Source: Tubiluchus corallicola (taxonomy: Eukaryota > Priapulida > Priapulimorpha > Priapulimorphida > Tubiluchidae). From it: a stretch of 64,000 nt of DNA. The position numbers were made by a program, and so were the translations under genes. The stretch lies in contig JAQGDQ010002380.1 in the NCBI GenBank assembly GCA_030141605.1, forward strand, positions 194,501 through 258,500. Reading direction: 5' to 3'. Of the stretch, positions 24,290-38,448 are shown piece by piece. The stretch's first letter is position 1. Every line of letters begins with the position of its first letter. The notes beneath the pieces are model-generated. The model saw only the letters and a list, made by a program, of their open reading frames with translations, made no database searches and was not told the origin of the DNA.

Positions 24290-24620
24290 AGTGCGAATTC
24301 GAATCGAATCAAATTTTTGACTTTCGAAATCGCTCAAACCGAGTTTCAAAATTTCAAATCCAAATCGAACTCGAAAAAATAGTCTCGCAAAGATCACGCA
24401 TATTGCTTAATTTTGTACCAAAGCAAAAAAATACTAACAATTTGGGTAAAAATCGTGCACTGAAATAGCAGCTAAATAATGGAGTTTGCATAACGTTTGA
24501 AACGGTTTAATCTTAAGGAACTTTTGTAGTAAAGTGCTGAATTACTCAAATCCAAAATTTTAAGTTCGAATAGAATTTGAATTAAAAAACTCGTTCGAAC
24601 TGAATTCACCCCAAGCTTAC
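24290..24620. repeat. TTCGAA-rich degenerate repeat
   Basis: The left end (AAGTGCGAATTCGAATCGAA) and the reverse-complemented right end (TTGGGGTGAATTCAGTTCGA) look like diverged terminal inverted repeats of a noncoding element. The similarity is weak. Confidence 0.35.
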
Positions 24621-25090
24621 AGCGGAAAGCACAGAGTGCTGATTACTGTACGACTGGAATTCAGGTTCACATTTACATTTCGTTGTAATAACTATCACAT
24701 CTGCAACATTTATATTCACTGGCGAACTCTACACGATCACCTCTATTCATCATGTTGGTAAACTCTTTACCAATAAGTGGTTTCAGTCAATCGCTCATTA
24801 AAACAATTCACATTCAGAATACACACCGTCTCCATTGATTGAGCCACACGAATGCTTTTTCTAGTCACAAATTTGTAACCAAATTTGCCTTGCGAAGAAC
24901 TGTGGAATGAAAGATGATTCGTTTTGGAAATTTTGTCCATAAATGAAATACACGGAAACGGAAGTATGACCGTGTATTTTCACCGTCATTGTTATTCTAC
25001 GGCGATGGCACACTAGGTGACAGCGTCCGACACCGGACATCAAGTTTTGGATTAAACGGAAGTGCCAATCGTCCCCCATTATAGATGACT
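24621..25090. other. Intergenic DNA, nothing recognised
   Basis: No supported feature. Confidence 0.5.
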
Positions 25091-25094
25091 TGAT

Positions 25095-25375
25095 GGATAA
25101 GGCAACCCAGTAAATGACTGACTGACAAACTGACTGACTTCTTTAGCTAGGAACTACATGTGTTGCTGAGGGCTGTTCATTCTTTATTTGGTCGACTGCG
25201 TAGTTAACAACTGAATGACGGACTGGTTGACTGGCTGAGTGAGTGAGTGAGTGACTGACTGACTGACTGACTGACTGACTAACTGATTAACTGGCTAGCT
25301 AGCTGCTGACTGATTGACTAGCTGACTGACTGACTGACCGACTAACCGACCGACCGACCGACCGACAGACTGACG
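25095..25375. repeat. GACT tetranucleotide array
   Basis: (GACT)n, (GAGT)n and (GACC)n blocks separated by a unique stretch at about 25135-25210; same motif class as 15588-15775. Confidence 0.9.
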
Positions 25376-25889
25376 CGTGAAAAGAAACAAGAATTTATTC
25401 TAGCTTATAGAATGTTTATCATCAAGAATGTTCGATTTCTTCATTGACAGATATCTTCTTATTTTGCTTAGGAATTTTCTGACTCTGCCAGTCTTTTTAT
25501 TATCTAAAACGAATTACATTACTTTTTGCGCGATCCAATTTGCACTGAACTACTTTGCTAAAATATTTACGATATAGAAATATTTTAATCGCAATATAAA
25601 CTGGAGAGGGAGAATATTTAAACGGTAGAGGACAATATCTTGACTGAGACAAACGTAAACGGCACGCGTCAAAACTTGTTACAAATTTGCAAGCATTAGA
25701 TGACAAAATTGACAAACTGAAATTTATCTGTTATATAACCAGTAGCTACAAGGGTGTCCTTGAAAATGGAAAAACAACAAGTTATACATGGAAGAATTCA
25801 ATGCTTCAATGTAATTGGTTTGTGCCAGACGGTTTAGTTAGTAGTAAGGCGTAATGGTGTAATGGGGTAATAATAATCTCTGTTATGTA

Positions 25890-26110
<221 letters not shown>

Positions 26111-26289
26111 TTACTATAATTTCATGCGTTGCAGGTAGAAATTACATTAAAAACATTTTGAACGATCGCTTTTTATTTGTTTCTTCAAAATCTCGACTTT
26201 CATACTAAGTCTTCACAGGTGACAAACAAATTAGCTCAATGCAAGAGACGTTGTTTTTCTTATATTAGTTTCTAGCAAATGTCTTAGCA

Positions 26290-26697
26290 CAGAAAGTTCT
26301 TCGCTGGTACATGCATTTCGCCATTTGCTAGTTAGATGGACGGAAGCCAATAGCGTCTGCATCTGTGAACACGTTGCAGAAAAAATACAGGCGCCGTATC
26401 TCCCGTTTTTAAATTTATAATTTCCCGAGTTTTTTGTGTATTACACCGAATGTTGCACTGTACTTCAAGTTTCGCTTTTGCAAACATGTGCAACACGCTC
26501 ATGGAATGTTTGTGCTGTTGAAAATTATGTTCAATCATGAAATCATCACTAGCTGGGCTTGCCAGTCGTTAATTAACTTTTTAACCTATTATTTAATTGC
26601 CAGAAATACTTTTGCGTAATTATAGGTGCTAAAGCATATATTTACTGCACTTCAAAAAGTGAGGTAGACTGCGAAAAATAATCCTGTTTTCCTTGAC
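26290..26697 (-). mobile_element. Family A MITE-like repeat, copy 4 (inverted, one end missing)
   Basis: Read on the minus strand it starts AAGGAAAACAGGATTATTTT and carries TTAATTAACGACTGG, CTTGAAGTACAGTGCAACA and GATGCAGACGCTATTGGC, in the order of copy 2. The leading TTAA has decayed to TCAA and the far terminus is lost. Confidence 0.75.
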
Positions 26698-27190
26698 AGA
26701 GCGCATTTATTAATTGATTGCAACTTGCAAGCTTTACTTAGCCCTGTCCTGAAAGCTTCAAATAAACATTTCTTCTCTCATTCAAGCTGATTTCTGTCAA
26801 TAGCACTACGAATTACATCCTACTGGATTCAATTTAGCAAAGTTTAATGCCATCTGTTTCTACTTCGCACTGTAATTATGCTGTAAACAGGATTTACTAT
26901 TGGATTTTACAGTGGACTGTAATGCCTCCTCTAACCATTCCAAACCGAGCATGTTGATTCACGTGCACATGTACCCCTCCTTCACAAATCCTACTATACA
27001 TAAAAATTCGTTGGATTTGTGTTTTCGTTTGGTAAGATTAGAAAAGTTAAAGGGAAAAATTTGAAACCGTTTTTAGCAAAATTTCTTCATTGTACTGATA
27101 AAAATATTCTAGTGGCTTCTTACTAAAACATAAGACCTGGAGCAAGAGATTTATTACAAACAGGAAAAAAATAGCCACTCAAATGCCATT
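26698..27190. other. Intergenic DNA, nothing recognised
   Basis: No supported feature. Confidence 0.5.
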
Positions 27191-27193
27191 TAT

Positions 27194-27293
27194 AGGTAGG
27201 TAGGTAGGCAGGCAGGCAGGCAGGTAGGTAGGTAGCTAGGTGGGAGATAGGCAGGCAGGCAGGCAGGTAGGTAGGCAGGTAGGTAGGTAGGCA
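27194..27293. repeat. GGTA/GGCA tetranucleotide array
   Basis: (GGTA)n and (GGCA)n blocks alternate. Confidence 0.93.
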
Positions 27294-27357
27294 TATTCTG
27301 CGTAAAAAGACTTTTTTACATGAAGTTTTTGCTTCACCTTTTGTTGATCATTTATTG

Positions 27358-27505
27358 CTGCTTCACCGACCACTTTATTTCTGCTTCCTCGGGCATTTTA
27401 CTACTCCCTCATGGGCCACTTTTTTACTGCTTCATGGACCATTTTATTGCTGCCTCATGGACCACTTTATTGCTGCATCAAGGACCACTTTGTTTCTGCG
27501 TCATA
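27358..27505 (+). repeat. 23-bp minisatellite
   Basis: Six or more diverged units such as TGCTTCATGGACCATTTTAT+TGC follow head to tail. Because 23 is not a multiple of three, the overlapping 78-codon frame is not a repeat protein. Confidence 0.85.
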
Positions 27506-30500
27506 GTGTCTTTGCCTAACCACGTGTCGGCTGAAATTCGTTTGTTCTTGTCCTGACTGACCGCTCAATGTTTACTTTACTCCCACAGTAACTTTTAGTA
27601 CCCAAATCAAATGTCAAATTCACGAACTGGAACAATTATCTCGATGGGCTTCTTAAAAAAACAATTTCTATAACAGCTAGGACAGGGATCAATTGAGAAG
27701 TTAATGTGTGCTTAGCGACCGAAATTAAATAACGCCGAGCCAGGGCAGGAAATGGAGGAGCGACCGCCAAAACTTTTTCTTTTACGTTTTATCTGCCATG
27801 CTACTCGTTGAGTGACAATATATATCTAGCCGAAGTTCCGAATTTGTGTAAGACACTACCATCTGAAAGTCCAGCGAGGATTGTCCGCACTAAAGAGATG
27901 TCCCCAACAATCGACATAATAGGTGAGTTCTGCAGTTGATCGCTGGATTCATTCATGCTGGATATCACCTAGCAGTAACTGAACTTCATAAAAAGAGGGT
28001 TAATTAATACTAACGGAAGTAAACTGAAAAATCATACAAAAGCGGCCATATCAATTACCCCATTACTGAAACACATTTCAGCAAAGCGCTACTTTATTGG
28101 CATTGTGATCGGTTTCAGTGAAAGTGTTTCGGCATCAAACACAGTGCAATGCGTTGACCTTGTTTACTCGGACAAATGTAATCAGTAAATGGAGTGTAAA
28201 TTATTCTGCAGTATGTGGCGTTATATAGTCAACCGCCATAAAGTTAATGCACTGCATATAAAGAAGCCAAGCAAACTGTATTGGAATGATACTGATACAT
28301 AGTAAAAGCATGTTGTTCTAATCGTATGCAAACAGGGCATTACGATTTTCGTGACACCGTTTACTTCGAAACGAAACGCGACTACGAAACGATTTCCGAA
28401 CGTCTTTTCGTTCCCATCTCTTCAGTGAATCTAAGGAAACATTCTAAGAGATAAAACGATATAAAATTAATGGCTGCTTATGCAGAATACATTGCCTTAC
28501 CCATTTTTTCTAGATAATGAATGACAACTGGTGCTTGACACTTCAGCAATTCAACAATTCATTAATTTTATGTCGGTTGTTCCTTTCAATTTATTCCTGG
28601 ATTCACTGAAAAAAGGGAACGAAAACGGGATCTTCTGAAATGCAATAAGCTGTACAAAGAAAGTTATGATGCTCTGGTTGTATTGGATGAAAATATTGTT
28701 CAAATCGGGCAAACAAAGAAACAATTTATGTGTTACCTACAGTTTGTTGTAGATAACTCTTGTACTATTGTATTTTACATAGCACGAGGCCTCGTGACAT
28801 GCGTAGCAGATATCTAACTACTTTGTCCATCCCCGTAGATCAGTGTTTTTTGCCCCATACATCTTTTTCACCATATGTTCTGTTATCATTCCTACTAGGT
28901 CTTTCCAAAATGGTCTAATTTCTTAGCGTATTACCCCCTGGAAACATTTTAATAATATGTCAGGATGTTGCACCTTTTACACCTTTTTAAGCTTACCTGA
29001 TTCTGCACGTTGCAGATTTACTTGATTGGTTTTTATAACAGATTTTTACAAATACAGCAGTAATAGAAAAACTGAAATGAAGTCGTGTAAATTAACGCTT
29101 GAAATTCAACAGTACGCTGTCCTGTAGCACAATTTGTAAAATTCTAGTTTGCTGATCAATATTCAAAACTCCCACCTGTTGAGAACCACTCCTGCAGATA
29201 CAGAGTTGTGGATCATGCACATGCGCATGCGCCTGCAATAAGTCAATGGTACCCTCCTGAATTGTTCAAATAAACCAGAAGTCGGTGGATATAGAGGCCA
29301 AAGAGAAGGGCATAACAGCCTCGTTGGCTATTCCGAATTATAAGTCTTCACGCGTGGTGCTTTCAACTTGCAAACTTCTCCGTTTGGTCCGTTAAATACC
29401 CCCCCCCTTTATATCTTAATACATTTCTTGTAATAGCGAGGTTATTAGCCCGTAGTAGGCCCAGTTGGGAACTGCAAGACTAATCAACTCTTTGGATAAG
29501 AAATTGCCAGTATTTACCCTTCAATAGTAACTCCTACCATCTACCATTAATCAATTTCTCATTGATTAAAATGTTTCCCACATAAGAAAGTAAGCGCCAT
29601 GAGACTAATCAAAATGACCTGAACTGAAAGTACACTTTCACGTTCACCCGGCACTAGACTATCTAGATACCAGACCACCATTGACCACTGAACAGCCTCC
29701 AGGTTCATCAACGTCTACTAAAAGTTGGATATTAATGATGAAGCCAAATAGCCTTGCATTTCGATGTAAAAAAGTCAAATGTAAATTTTGCTGCACGTTG
29801 TGATATTTCAGGAAAGTTCGCTTAAGCTTTAATTAAGGTAATGTTTAAGTAAATCTGAGCATTTCTTCAAACTGCAATTAAGATTGCGCCAACATGACAT
29901 TCAGTTAACCGCCTTAACTGGTAAAATCCTAACTAAAGCAAGAGATTACTATAATTAAGATTTCCAATTGGAAAATGGTTTATAAAAGGAAATAAGACTT
30001 AATTTACCGTCAGACAAATTCTATGCAGGAAAATCTTCAGTGACTTACTAGACTAGAAGAAAATGTGCTTCTGTAAAGTTCTATGGGAGACATTTATGAC
30101 ATCTATTTCAGGGTTGTTAGATCTAAAAATCCATTTCTATTAGCTTCCTTTAAAAATGCCAGTCTTTTTGGGTCTAGTGGAACTTTTTCAGATTCCGCAA
30201 AATCGAATTGATAAAAATAATGTTTTTATAATAATTATTAAGGCAAATCAGTTAATGTTTGTGTGGCGGTTATTGCGTGAAGTGAAAGTAACAGAAATGG
30301 ATCCTCCCAGTCATAGTCCTAACTACTCTGGAATGGATGTTATAATCGTTTCTCGATGTTAATTTTCTGTGAATTTCATTTAGCTTATATGTTTGTGCAA
30401 AAAACTTAATGGCCATTTTGTTTTTTCTTTGCAACCGAAAGGCCTGTGGTTCGAATCCAGACTGCATCCGACTTTTTCACATTTGCTGTCGGATAGATTG

Positions 30501-30781
30501 GTTTGAAAAATTCAATAATTATTTGTTTATTCATCAATAATCTGTTAGCATTAAGCGACCTCGGAATTCTGCTCCTATCGAACCTAAGTAGATATGGACG
30601 TAAAGATAAACGTGTGGGCGGAACATAATTTCGACAGGCAGACAGACAAGCGGGCAGGCAAACAGATAAATAAATAGATAGCCTAACAGACGAAGTAGTT
30701 AAAACGAATTAGTTACATGTAATTAAGTAATTAGTAACGAGGTCTATATGATCATTGCAACCTGCATCTTTATGATTTATA
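27506..30781. other. Intergenic DNA, almost featureless
   Basis: About 3.3 kb with no coding exon I can support. A lone tRNA T-arm-like motif (GGTTCGAATCC at 30448-30458) followed by a T run is the only notable signal. Confidence 0.45.
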
Positions 30782-31189
30782 TTTAGTAATCGAATGTGGA
30801 AACTTTTCCAAGTCTATAATTCTGAATGCTGCAAGAAGAAATTATTGAAGTCTCGTAATCTAATCTATCTCTACACTTTAACAAGTTTAAAAATTACGAC
30901 GAAAGAGTTAAGATCGGTTTAGTAATCGAATGTGGAAATTTTTCCAAGTCTATAATTCTGAATGCTGTAAGAAGAAATTATTGAAGTCTCGTAACCTAAT
31001 CTATCTCTACACTTTAACAAGTTTAAAAATTACGACGAAAGAGTTAAGATCGGTTTAGTAATCGAATGTGGAAACTTTTCCAAGTCTATAATTCTGAATG
31101 CTGTAAGAAGAAATTATTGAAGTCTCGTAACCTAATCTATCTCTACACTTTAACAAGTTTAAAAATTACTACGAAAGAGTTAAGATCGG
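30782..31189 (+). repeat. 136-bp tandem triplication
   Basis: Units start TTTAGTAATCGAATGTGGAA at 30782, 30918 and 31054, period exactly 136. Only a few substitutions separate the copies, so the expansion is young. Confidence 0.97.
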
Positions 31190-32920
31190 TACCAATGCGC
31201 AAGCTAATAATTCGTAAGCAAACTGTTAATGCGTCGACTTCATGAATTCTTAACTTATTTCATGTTTTCCCTATAATCATCGTCATTTACGTCCAGCTTA
31301 TATACAAATTTAATGTACATTTATTCTCTTGGGAAATTTGGGTTACTTGCACCTATAATACCCGATAACATTTGGGTTCTTCACAGCTATCATTACAGAG
31401 TCTTCGTAAATACTGTATGAAAAATTAACGAAGATTACGCTGTCTCTATTTCGTGTAATTATTTCGTTAAACACCTCTAAGGCTATAACGCCGCATAAGA
31501 ATATTAAGTGACATCTTCAGTCATTTCTAAATTACCAAAACTTTAGCAGTAAATTAGAATAGAGTCGGAATTTGTTTAAAATTAACATAAATTGCATTTA
31601 CTTGAATTTAATTACGTTATATTTCATTCCGTTCGTTACGTTACGTTCCGTGTTGTCATATCACGTACACACGCTACATTATGTAGCATTACCGGTACAG
31701 CAAAGCATTTTTTTAGAATTTTGACGGCAAACTTGCCTACTGCTGACTGTGCACGTTTGTGTGTAACTGCACAGATCTAAATCTCATCAGAGCTTTGAGC
31801 TAACTGCATGTGCAAGAACAACATGATGCAGCAACATAACATTAAATTCTGTTCTATTCGTCACTTTCGTTGTGTACAATATGATACAATCTCTATTAAT
31901 AATAACTGTGCGATAATTACTTTTTCGCGTGATAAATGAATTTTTTGTTGGACGTGCTGAATCTCTCGTCTAAGAATTCCTCTTTATTTTGTTTCGTTGT
32001 TTCCATGGTGTGTCCACACTATTCAGGGTACAGGGCGTAATCTCTTCTGCGAGATATGATCGTCTCCAAAGCGCATCCGTCTTCTAAGCGTTCTGATGGA
32101 TAACATTTTTTACTTTCTTTTACTCTTTCTCGTGTAGTTTTGTTTCCATTCCTCTTCTTTTTGTTGAGTCCATAGCCACAATGTACATTTGTTCAAATAA
32201 CCCATTAGCACTTTTGCATCATTTGACTAAATAATTTCTTGTAGTGGCATAGTTCACTTTGTCGTAACATATTCAAGCATATTCTCAGTAGTATCATCTT
32301 CATTTTTATACACTGGACTCTCGTCTTCTTTGAACTGACTGTTCTAATACTTCTTGAGTAGCAACATATTTAATTTAATTTTTATCAACACCCCTTCTAG
32401 TGCTATTCCTAGACAGCTTATGATAGCTGATTACGTAATTAACAGCAGAGCTGTGGCAATACGATATTAATAACAGTAACTCCATACAATTTTTTATTTT
32501 GCCAAGTTTATAAGGTACAAATTTTAAATACCTTGACTTTGTTTTAACCCCTCCTGTCCTAACCAGATCTTTCACCTATAGTGTCGTATTAGTCATCGCC
32601 TCTATATTGTGTAATAGGCTTGTAAATAGCGCCAATAAAAGCAATATTCCGAAGAACATCAGTCCCTAATTATTGTATTGCGTTACTAATATTACATACG
32701 TTATTGTCAACTGCTGTGCAGTTAATTATGCAGTAAACCATAGTGGCATGGTTATATACAGTCTATAGATACAATATAAGTGCACAGTATATGTTTTTAC
32801 AACGACCTCTATGGCGATAACCACAAAAGCGGTAACAGTATCAACAAGAATACTGAAGGTGACAAATATAGCGACAACGGAAACTACAAGGACAAGAGCA
32901 ACAAAACCAATAACATAAAC
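31190..32920. other. AT-rich intergenic DNA, nothing recognised
   Basis: No supported feature. Confidence 0.45.
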
Positions 32921-32925
32921 CGTTG

Positions 32926-33109
32926 CACAACAACAACAACAACAACGACGACAACAACAACAACAACAGCAAAAGCAATAGCGGCAACAGCAACGGCAAC
33001 AACAGCAGCAGCAGTAGCAACAACGATGACGACGACAACAACAACAACATGGTTGCACTAGGAGCACCAAAGACAATGATTGTGATGACAGCAATAGCAA
33101 CAACAGCTA

Positions 33110-33141
<32 letters not shown>

Positions 33142-33165
33142 ACAACAAAACGGCTGCAGCAGGAG
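32926..33165. repeat. CAA/CAG/ACG trinucleotide tract
   Basis: Imperfect CAA, CAG and ACG triplets, interrupted by about 40 bp of unique sequence near 33050-33090. Long frames on both strands are low-complexity artefacts. Confidence 0.93.
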
Positions 33166-33904
33166 TAGAAGAAAAAAGAAAAAGAAAAATTAATACCGCC
33201 ATGGATTGTTGACGCTTTAAAAATAGGCAGCTTTACCATCACCAACATGAAGACAGCGAGGATGTTTATAATAGATCCTGGTGTTTATTTGACTCCACCT
33301 AATTTGTCTGAAGTTAATGGCTCTAATGCAATTGACACCAAGCGTAAATGAGGGGAGTGCACTGAAAGTGTGTGTGCTCGTTTAGAAATGGCTTGCATTG
33401 TGGTTTGAATGAAAAACAAAAGCAAGAAATGAAGCAAATAAAACGCTTTTTGCAAACAAGGAAAATGCGTTACAAGGTTTTCTGAGAAACATGTATTGTG
33501 TTTTAAAACATAGTACATAGATAAATAGTTAAACCACAGCCCAAGTTTGGAACACTTGCTTAAACATGCATAATGCGCGTTTGGCAAACTTTGTGAACAA
33601 ATGCAGCTTGTAACTCTAGTGACGCATCTGCTAAAATTATTACTGAACTAGAAAAAGAGCGAGACCACTTTTAATGATTGCCTAATGCAGTCATCTCATT
33701 AGGTGCCAAAGGTTTCGTTTAGTACTGACCGTCTCTCGGCTTGTGTGATAGCTTGTGTTATACTACAACGAACTCTTCTTCAAATAAACAAAACCTAACT
33801 AAGCCCTGGAGTCACCCAATGGTGTCCAGTTTTAGTGGAAGTATTGGATAACGGCGCCAAAGCCATTTGCTGGAATCTTTGAACTTGTAGTAAACTTAGC
33901 CGTA
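33166..33904. other. Intergenic DNA, nothing recognised
   Basis: No supported feature. Confidence 0.5.
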
Positions 33905-34110
33905 ACAAATGATACTGAAGCTTGGCACATATATACTTCGGACTACGTAAAAAATGTTGCATGTTGCCAAAAAACTGTTGTAATTGACGGTACAGATAGC
34001 CCTGAGTACAGATAGTACAAATGATACTGAAGCTTGGCACATTTGTACATCGGACTACGTAAAAAATGTAGCATGTTGCCAAAAAACTGTTGTAATTGAC
34101 GGTACAGATT
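33905..34110 (+). repeat. 112-bp tandem duplication
   Basis: ACAAATGATACTGAAGCTTG at 33905 recurs at 34017, and the two halves match through GTAATTGACGGTACAGAT. Confidence 0.95.
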
Positions 34111-35340
34111 GTTCAATACAAAAACAGAATTATAACTTTCACTGATTAGTTAAAATGATCAGAGGTTTCATGTGACCAGCCATATCGAAAATATAGTTCC
34201 CAACAAAATAAAATTTACTGTGTTGATGTAAATAGTCCACAAAGTTGCTCTTCGTGAATTCAAAATACTTTGATAGTAAACCGACGCCTCTGAAGCTCCT
34301 TCCCAGGGGATTTCCTTTTATAATGAGGTTCTGTTTCCATATTAAGACCGCCTCTACCTGCCATTACGGGAAGGACAGTGCGATGAAATATGTTAGGTGG
34401 CGCAAAAAACGTGCCGATACTTTGATCACGGAATCGCTTGAAAGTTACCACACAGATGGTACAGACGTTTGTGTGATAATATCAGAAATTTTTGGTCATT
34501 CATATAATTATAATTTTTCCAAAGATACAAAAGTCTGAAAACAGGAAGTCAAAAAAGTAAATACCGGAAAAAATTGTGTTACTGTTGTTAAACTTACCGA
34601 CAATGCTCTACGTGTCCACCATTTAGCTGCAAACTAAACGAAGGCGTTCCTTCCGACAGCTGACACAATTTCTACCTTCTTTAATTAAGGGGTACTTGAT
34701 CCCACCTGCTCAACAATTTTTGCTCTTAGTTTCTCTGAATCAAACGGCTCTGTATGACCGTCGCATACGCTGGAAATTCAAGATACTTTAGTTTAGTTCA
34801 GGATTAAGTTTAATTTTTTTATTTGACAGCAAATCCTTATCAATATTTTACTATAGCCCAGGATGTAAAATGAGCTAACATTGTTCTGGCATTTAAATAT
34901 TTGACGTACAAAAGATTTTCGGCCATGGCTTAAAACTATACACTTGCAACTCTCACAACCAAAAGTCAATGCATTGTAGTACCAAGCTGTTAAACTTCAT
35001 CTTTGTAGAGAACCTGCTTCTACTGTACTGTAGTTTAAATTTTGGTATTTTTCTGCGCCAGCAGATGAAAAAGACATTTGAAATTGTTCACTTGGCTGAA
35101 ATTAAGGTTTTGGAAATTGAAGAGCTACTGTTGAAGAGAAGGATCAAGCCAAAGAACTGGATAAGGATGTTGCTGAATATGACAATTAAAAGAATCAAAT
35201 TTATCTATTGCTGCCTTCATTGATAACAACTGGGTTACCATCTGAGAATTTGCTGTTTGCAACAAACTGTAAACATTAATTACAAAGGGAAATGACAGGT
35301 CGGCAACTAGAAGTTTTTTACACATGGAGTTCATACATGG
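34111..35340. other. Intergenic DNA, nothing recognised
   Basis: Frames of 84-97 codons occur but show no domain signature or splice structure that I trust. Confidence 0.45.
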
Positions 35341-35620
<280 letters not shown>

Positions 35621-35974
35621 AGAGAGTAAGTGTTTACTGAATATTTGCTGTGCAATTTAGTGAATAATTTATAGCATAACGAGTAGTATACCAGCAATTA
35701 CAACGTCACTTAGCTTGGTTGGATCATTAATCTCCAATCTGCAACAACTATTATATGCGAGATTATGCCAAGTAAACAGCAATCATAGGGCTATAAATGA
35801 AGACTGTGTGAACATAATGGTAAAACCAACGCACTCATCCAGAACATTTAGCTGAATTGCTTGACCAAAAGTTCCTTTGGTTTAAATTGAAGTACTAAAA
35901 TACCGATAAGAAACGGCAAAAGGAAAAAATCCATAGTAATTATTTAGGTAAGTTGACTGCTGCTGCATGTGCAA

Positions 35975-36045
35975 ACGATAACGACAACAATAACAACAAG
36001 AGCAGCAATAACAACAACAGCAGCAACAACAACATCAACAACCTT
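35975..36045. repeat. Short CAA/AGC trinucleotide tract
   Basis: AACAACAACAGCAGCAAC-type triplets. Confidence 0.85.
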
Positions 36046-36975
36046 GAAGTCAACATTTAACACTATACGTAGATAACAATGATCATTCATCTTTACATTT
36101 GAATCTGACTTTCACTCAAATTACAGACTTGCAGTATAATTATTTTCCCATTGTGCTTCTGTGAGAATGACCTTTATTATGATTTTTAGTTCTACTACTG
36201 ACAATTCTTTTAATCACTGCCATGCCTCAGGTGTCATGATTAAACGATGACTCGCTCGCTTTACCATACAATCAGGTCTGTCACAGAAACGTGATCTTTT
36301 ACACAAGTGTGGTAATTTAAAATAATCAGTGCGTTCAGATGAAAGTATTAAACTTCAGGTGTAGGGTTGATGAAAGGAGAGTGAAACAAAGCGTTATAAT
36401 ATTGTGAACATCGTGTAGTAAATCGTACTGAATGCAGCTGATATTCTAGCTGCCGTTGGTGTTAAAAATTTAAACAGCATAATTAAAAATGGTGGCTGAA
36501 TAAGGTCATGGGGCGTTAGTGGCAATGATGGTGTTGTTGGCGTTGATGTTTGTGTTAGTTGCGGTGCCACATGGCAGTGCATATTGATTATGAGAGTGAT
36601 GATGATGACGACGACGACGACAATGATGATAACTTTAGGATGTTTCGGAACTTGCAGTGTGACTACAACCGACGAGTATTGACAACTGACTGCTTTATCG
36701 ACGTTTGGTTAAGCGACGTATCGACTCTTCAGTTAGTTTTTTAAATTTTGCAAAATACGGTCGCGTCTCTGAATTCAAATGAGATCTGCATCAGAAGTGT
36801 CTGAGCTTCACAAAAATGATAATTTTATTTCTATGATTGTCTACAGCACACCCACACACAGAGGAGCAAAAACTTTAATGGTTCCCAGTTTATTTCACTT
36901 ACACGTGCCTAGAAGTATATACAGCTCAGTTGCTCATTGTCCCAATGGTTGACTATATTTTTAGCAGGAAACTGC
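36046..36975. other. Intergenic DNA with a short (GAT/GAC)n run
   Basis: A GATGATGACGACGACGAC run lies near 36597-36630. Nothing else is recognised. Confidence 0.5.
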
Positions 36976-37225
36976 AAACTGCAACAACAACAATAGCAAC
37001 GGTAGTAACAACAAAAATAACAACAACAACGATAAAACAACAATAACGACAACAGCCGCAGCCCTTGCTATGAAACTAGCGTTTTTTTATAATTTGACAA
37101 TAGTGCAAGTGTCAACGGGCAGAATCTATTTAATTTAGATGGTTGTGGCAAAAAGAGAGCCTGATTTATCACCAAGGTTACGCATCTAAGTTGAGGCACT
37201 AAATTGGCAGAGATATTTTAGACAT
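36976..37225 (-). mobile_element. Left arm of a long inverted repeat; SINE 3' part with CAA tail
   Basis: Read on the minus strand this is the same sequence as 38243-38500 on the plus strand: GATATTTTAG..., CATCTAAATTAAAT..., GACACTTGCACTATTGTCAA, AAACGCTAGTTT, then GCTGC/GTTGTT triplets. Either two copies of one SINE lie in opposite orientation, or these are the arms of a foldback element. Confidence 0.75.
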
Positions 37226-37303
37226 GTTCAAATGTGAATGCGAATTTTCTTCAATCTTTTTACTTTACTGTTTTAAACATTTCAATAATTATTCTTGTCG
37301 TTA

Positions 37304-38066
37304 GGACCGGCTTTACCACCAGGCAAACTAGACGGGTTGCCTAGGGCACCATTTTCTTAGAGGGGAGGGGCTCAAAATTCTGGAAGTGATTCCTTATTTT
37401 TAAGTTTAGTATAAGCAATAACATAGTGATTGACACGTTACCAAGTTCTTGTCCACAGTTTATATTGTAGGCATAGGGCAGCAGCCAAAGTAACGACTCC
37501 TTTCCTTAACAGAAAAGTTCCTTGCATTAGCATTTATCTAATCGTGGCAGATAGACTTGTAAGAGTCGAAGCTTTCAGTAGCATAATACACGAAACAAAA
37601 AGTAAAAGAAGCTGGTGGACAGTGAACAGCAACAAAATCTTAAAAGAGAGTATTTACAACCAGACCAGAGTTATATGGTTGTGAAGATGATGATGCTAAT
37701 GGAATGGACGTATGTGAAAAAGAGGAGTCAGAAGACTCAGTCACTGTTCTCTGATGATAAGGCTGAAGGAAAATCTAGCCATGAATATGAACATGAAGGC
37801 TGCGCGGCTGAAATTGTAGAAATATTGATTGCTCGTGAAGACCCAGGACGTACAATGATGTCAATTTCAAATGTAGTTGTAGAGTGGTAGTTAACTTCAG
37901 TTAATCAGTACACAATAATGTATAGGCCCAACACACAAGTACCATTAATACTTTAATATATACAACAAAAACACAATTTTGTAGTGGTTGTATGACGTAT
38001 GTGTGGGGGATTAAAAATACTTTTGGCTAGGGCGTCAAATGACCTAGAACCCGCCCAACTTGTCAT
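37304..38066. mobile_element. Possible DNA-transposon remnant between the inverted arms
   Basis: The left edge (CCGGCTTTACCACCAGGCAA, GTTGCCTAGGGCACCA) and the right edge (GGCTAGGGCGTCAAATGACC) resemble ends of hAT-type elements, with CCTAGGGC/GGCTAGGGC roughly mirrored. Frames at 37430-37890 have no recognisable transposase motif. Confidence 0.35.
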
Positions 38067-38101
38067 TAAAGCTGACACAAAATTAGCACTTTCAAGTGTG
38101 A

Positions 38102-38417
38102 TGTATAGCCGAGTGGTCACGGACGGAATGAGCTGTTAGTGACCAAAATTAAGAATGGTCAGTCGAAGCTGGTCAGTTAAGGATGGGTGATCACCTGGTT
38201 CAATACTTGCTCGGGATAGTTTTGCGATATTGGTTGTTTTCCTCTTGTGGCTAAAATATCTCTGCAAATTTTTTTAGTGTGTCAACTTAGATGCGTAGCC
38301 TTGATGATGAATCAGGCTCTGATCTTGCCACAACCATCTAAATTAAATATATTCCACCTTTTGACACTTGCACTATTGTCAAATCATAAAAAACGCTAGT
38401 TTTATAGCAGGGGCTGC

Positions 38418-38448
<31 letters not shown>

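Noticed and set aside
34245-34538. 97-codon plus-strand frame as a small gene
   Set aside because: No family resemblance, no splice context and composition like the surrounding AT-rich DNA.
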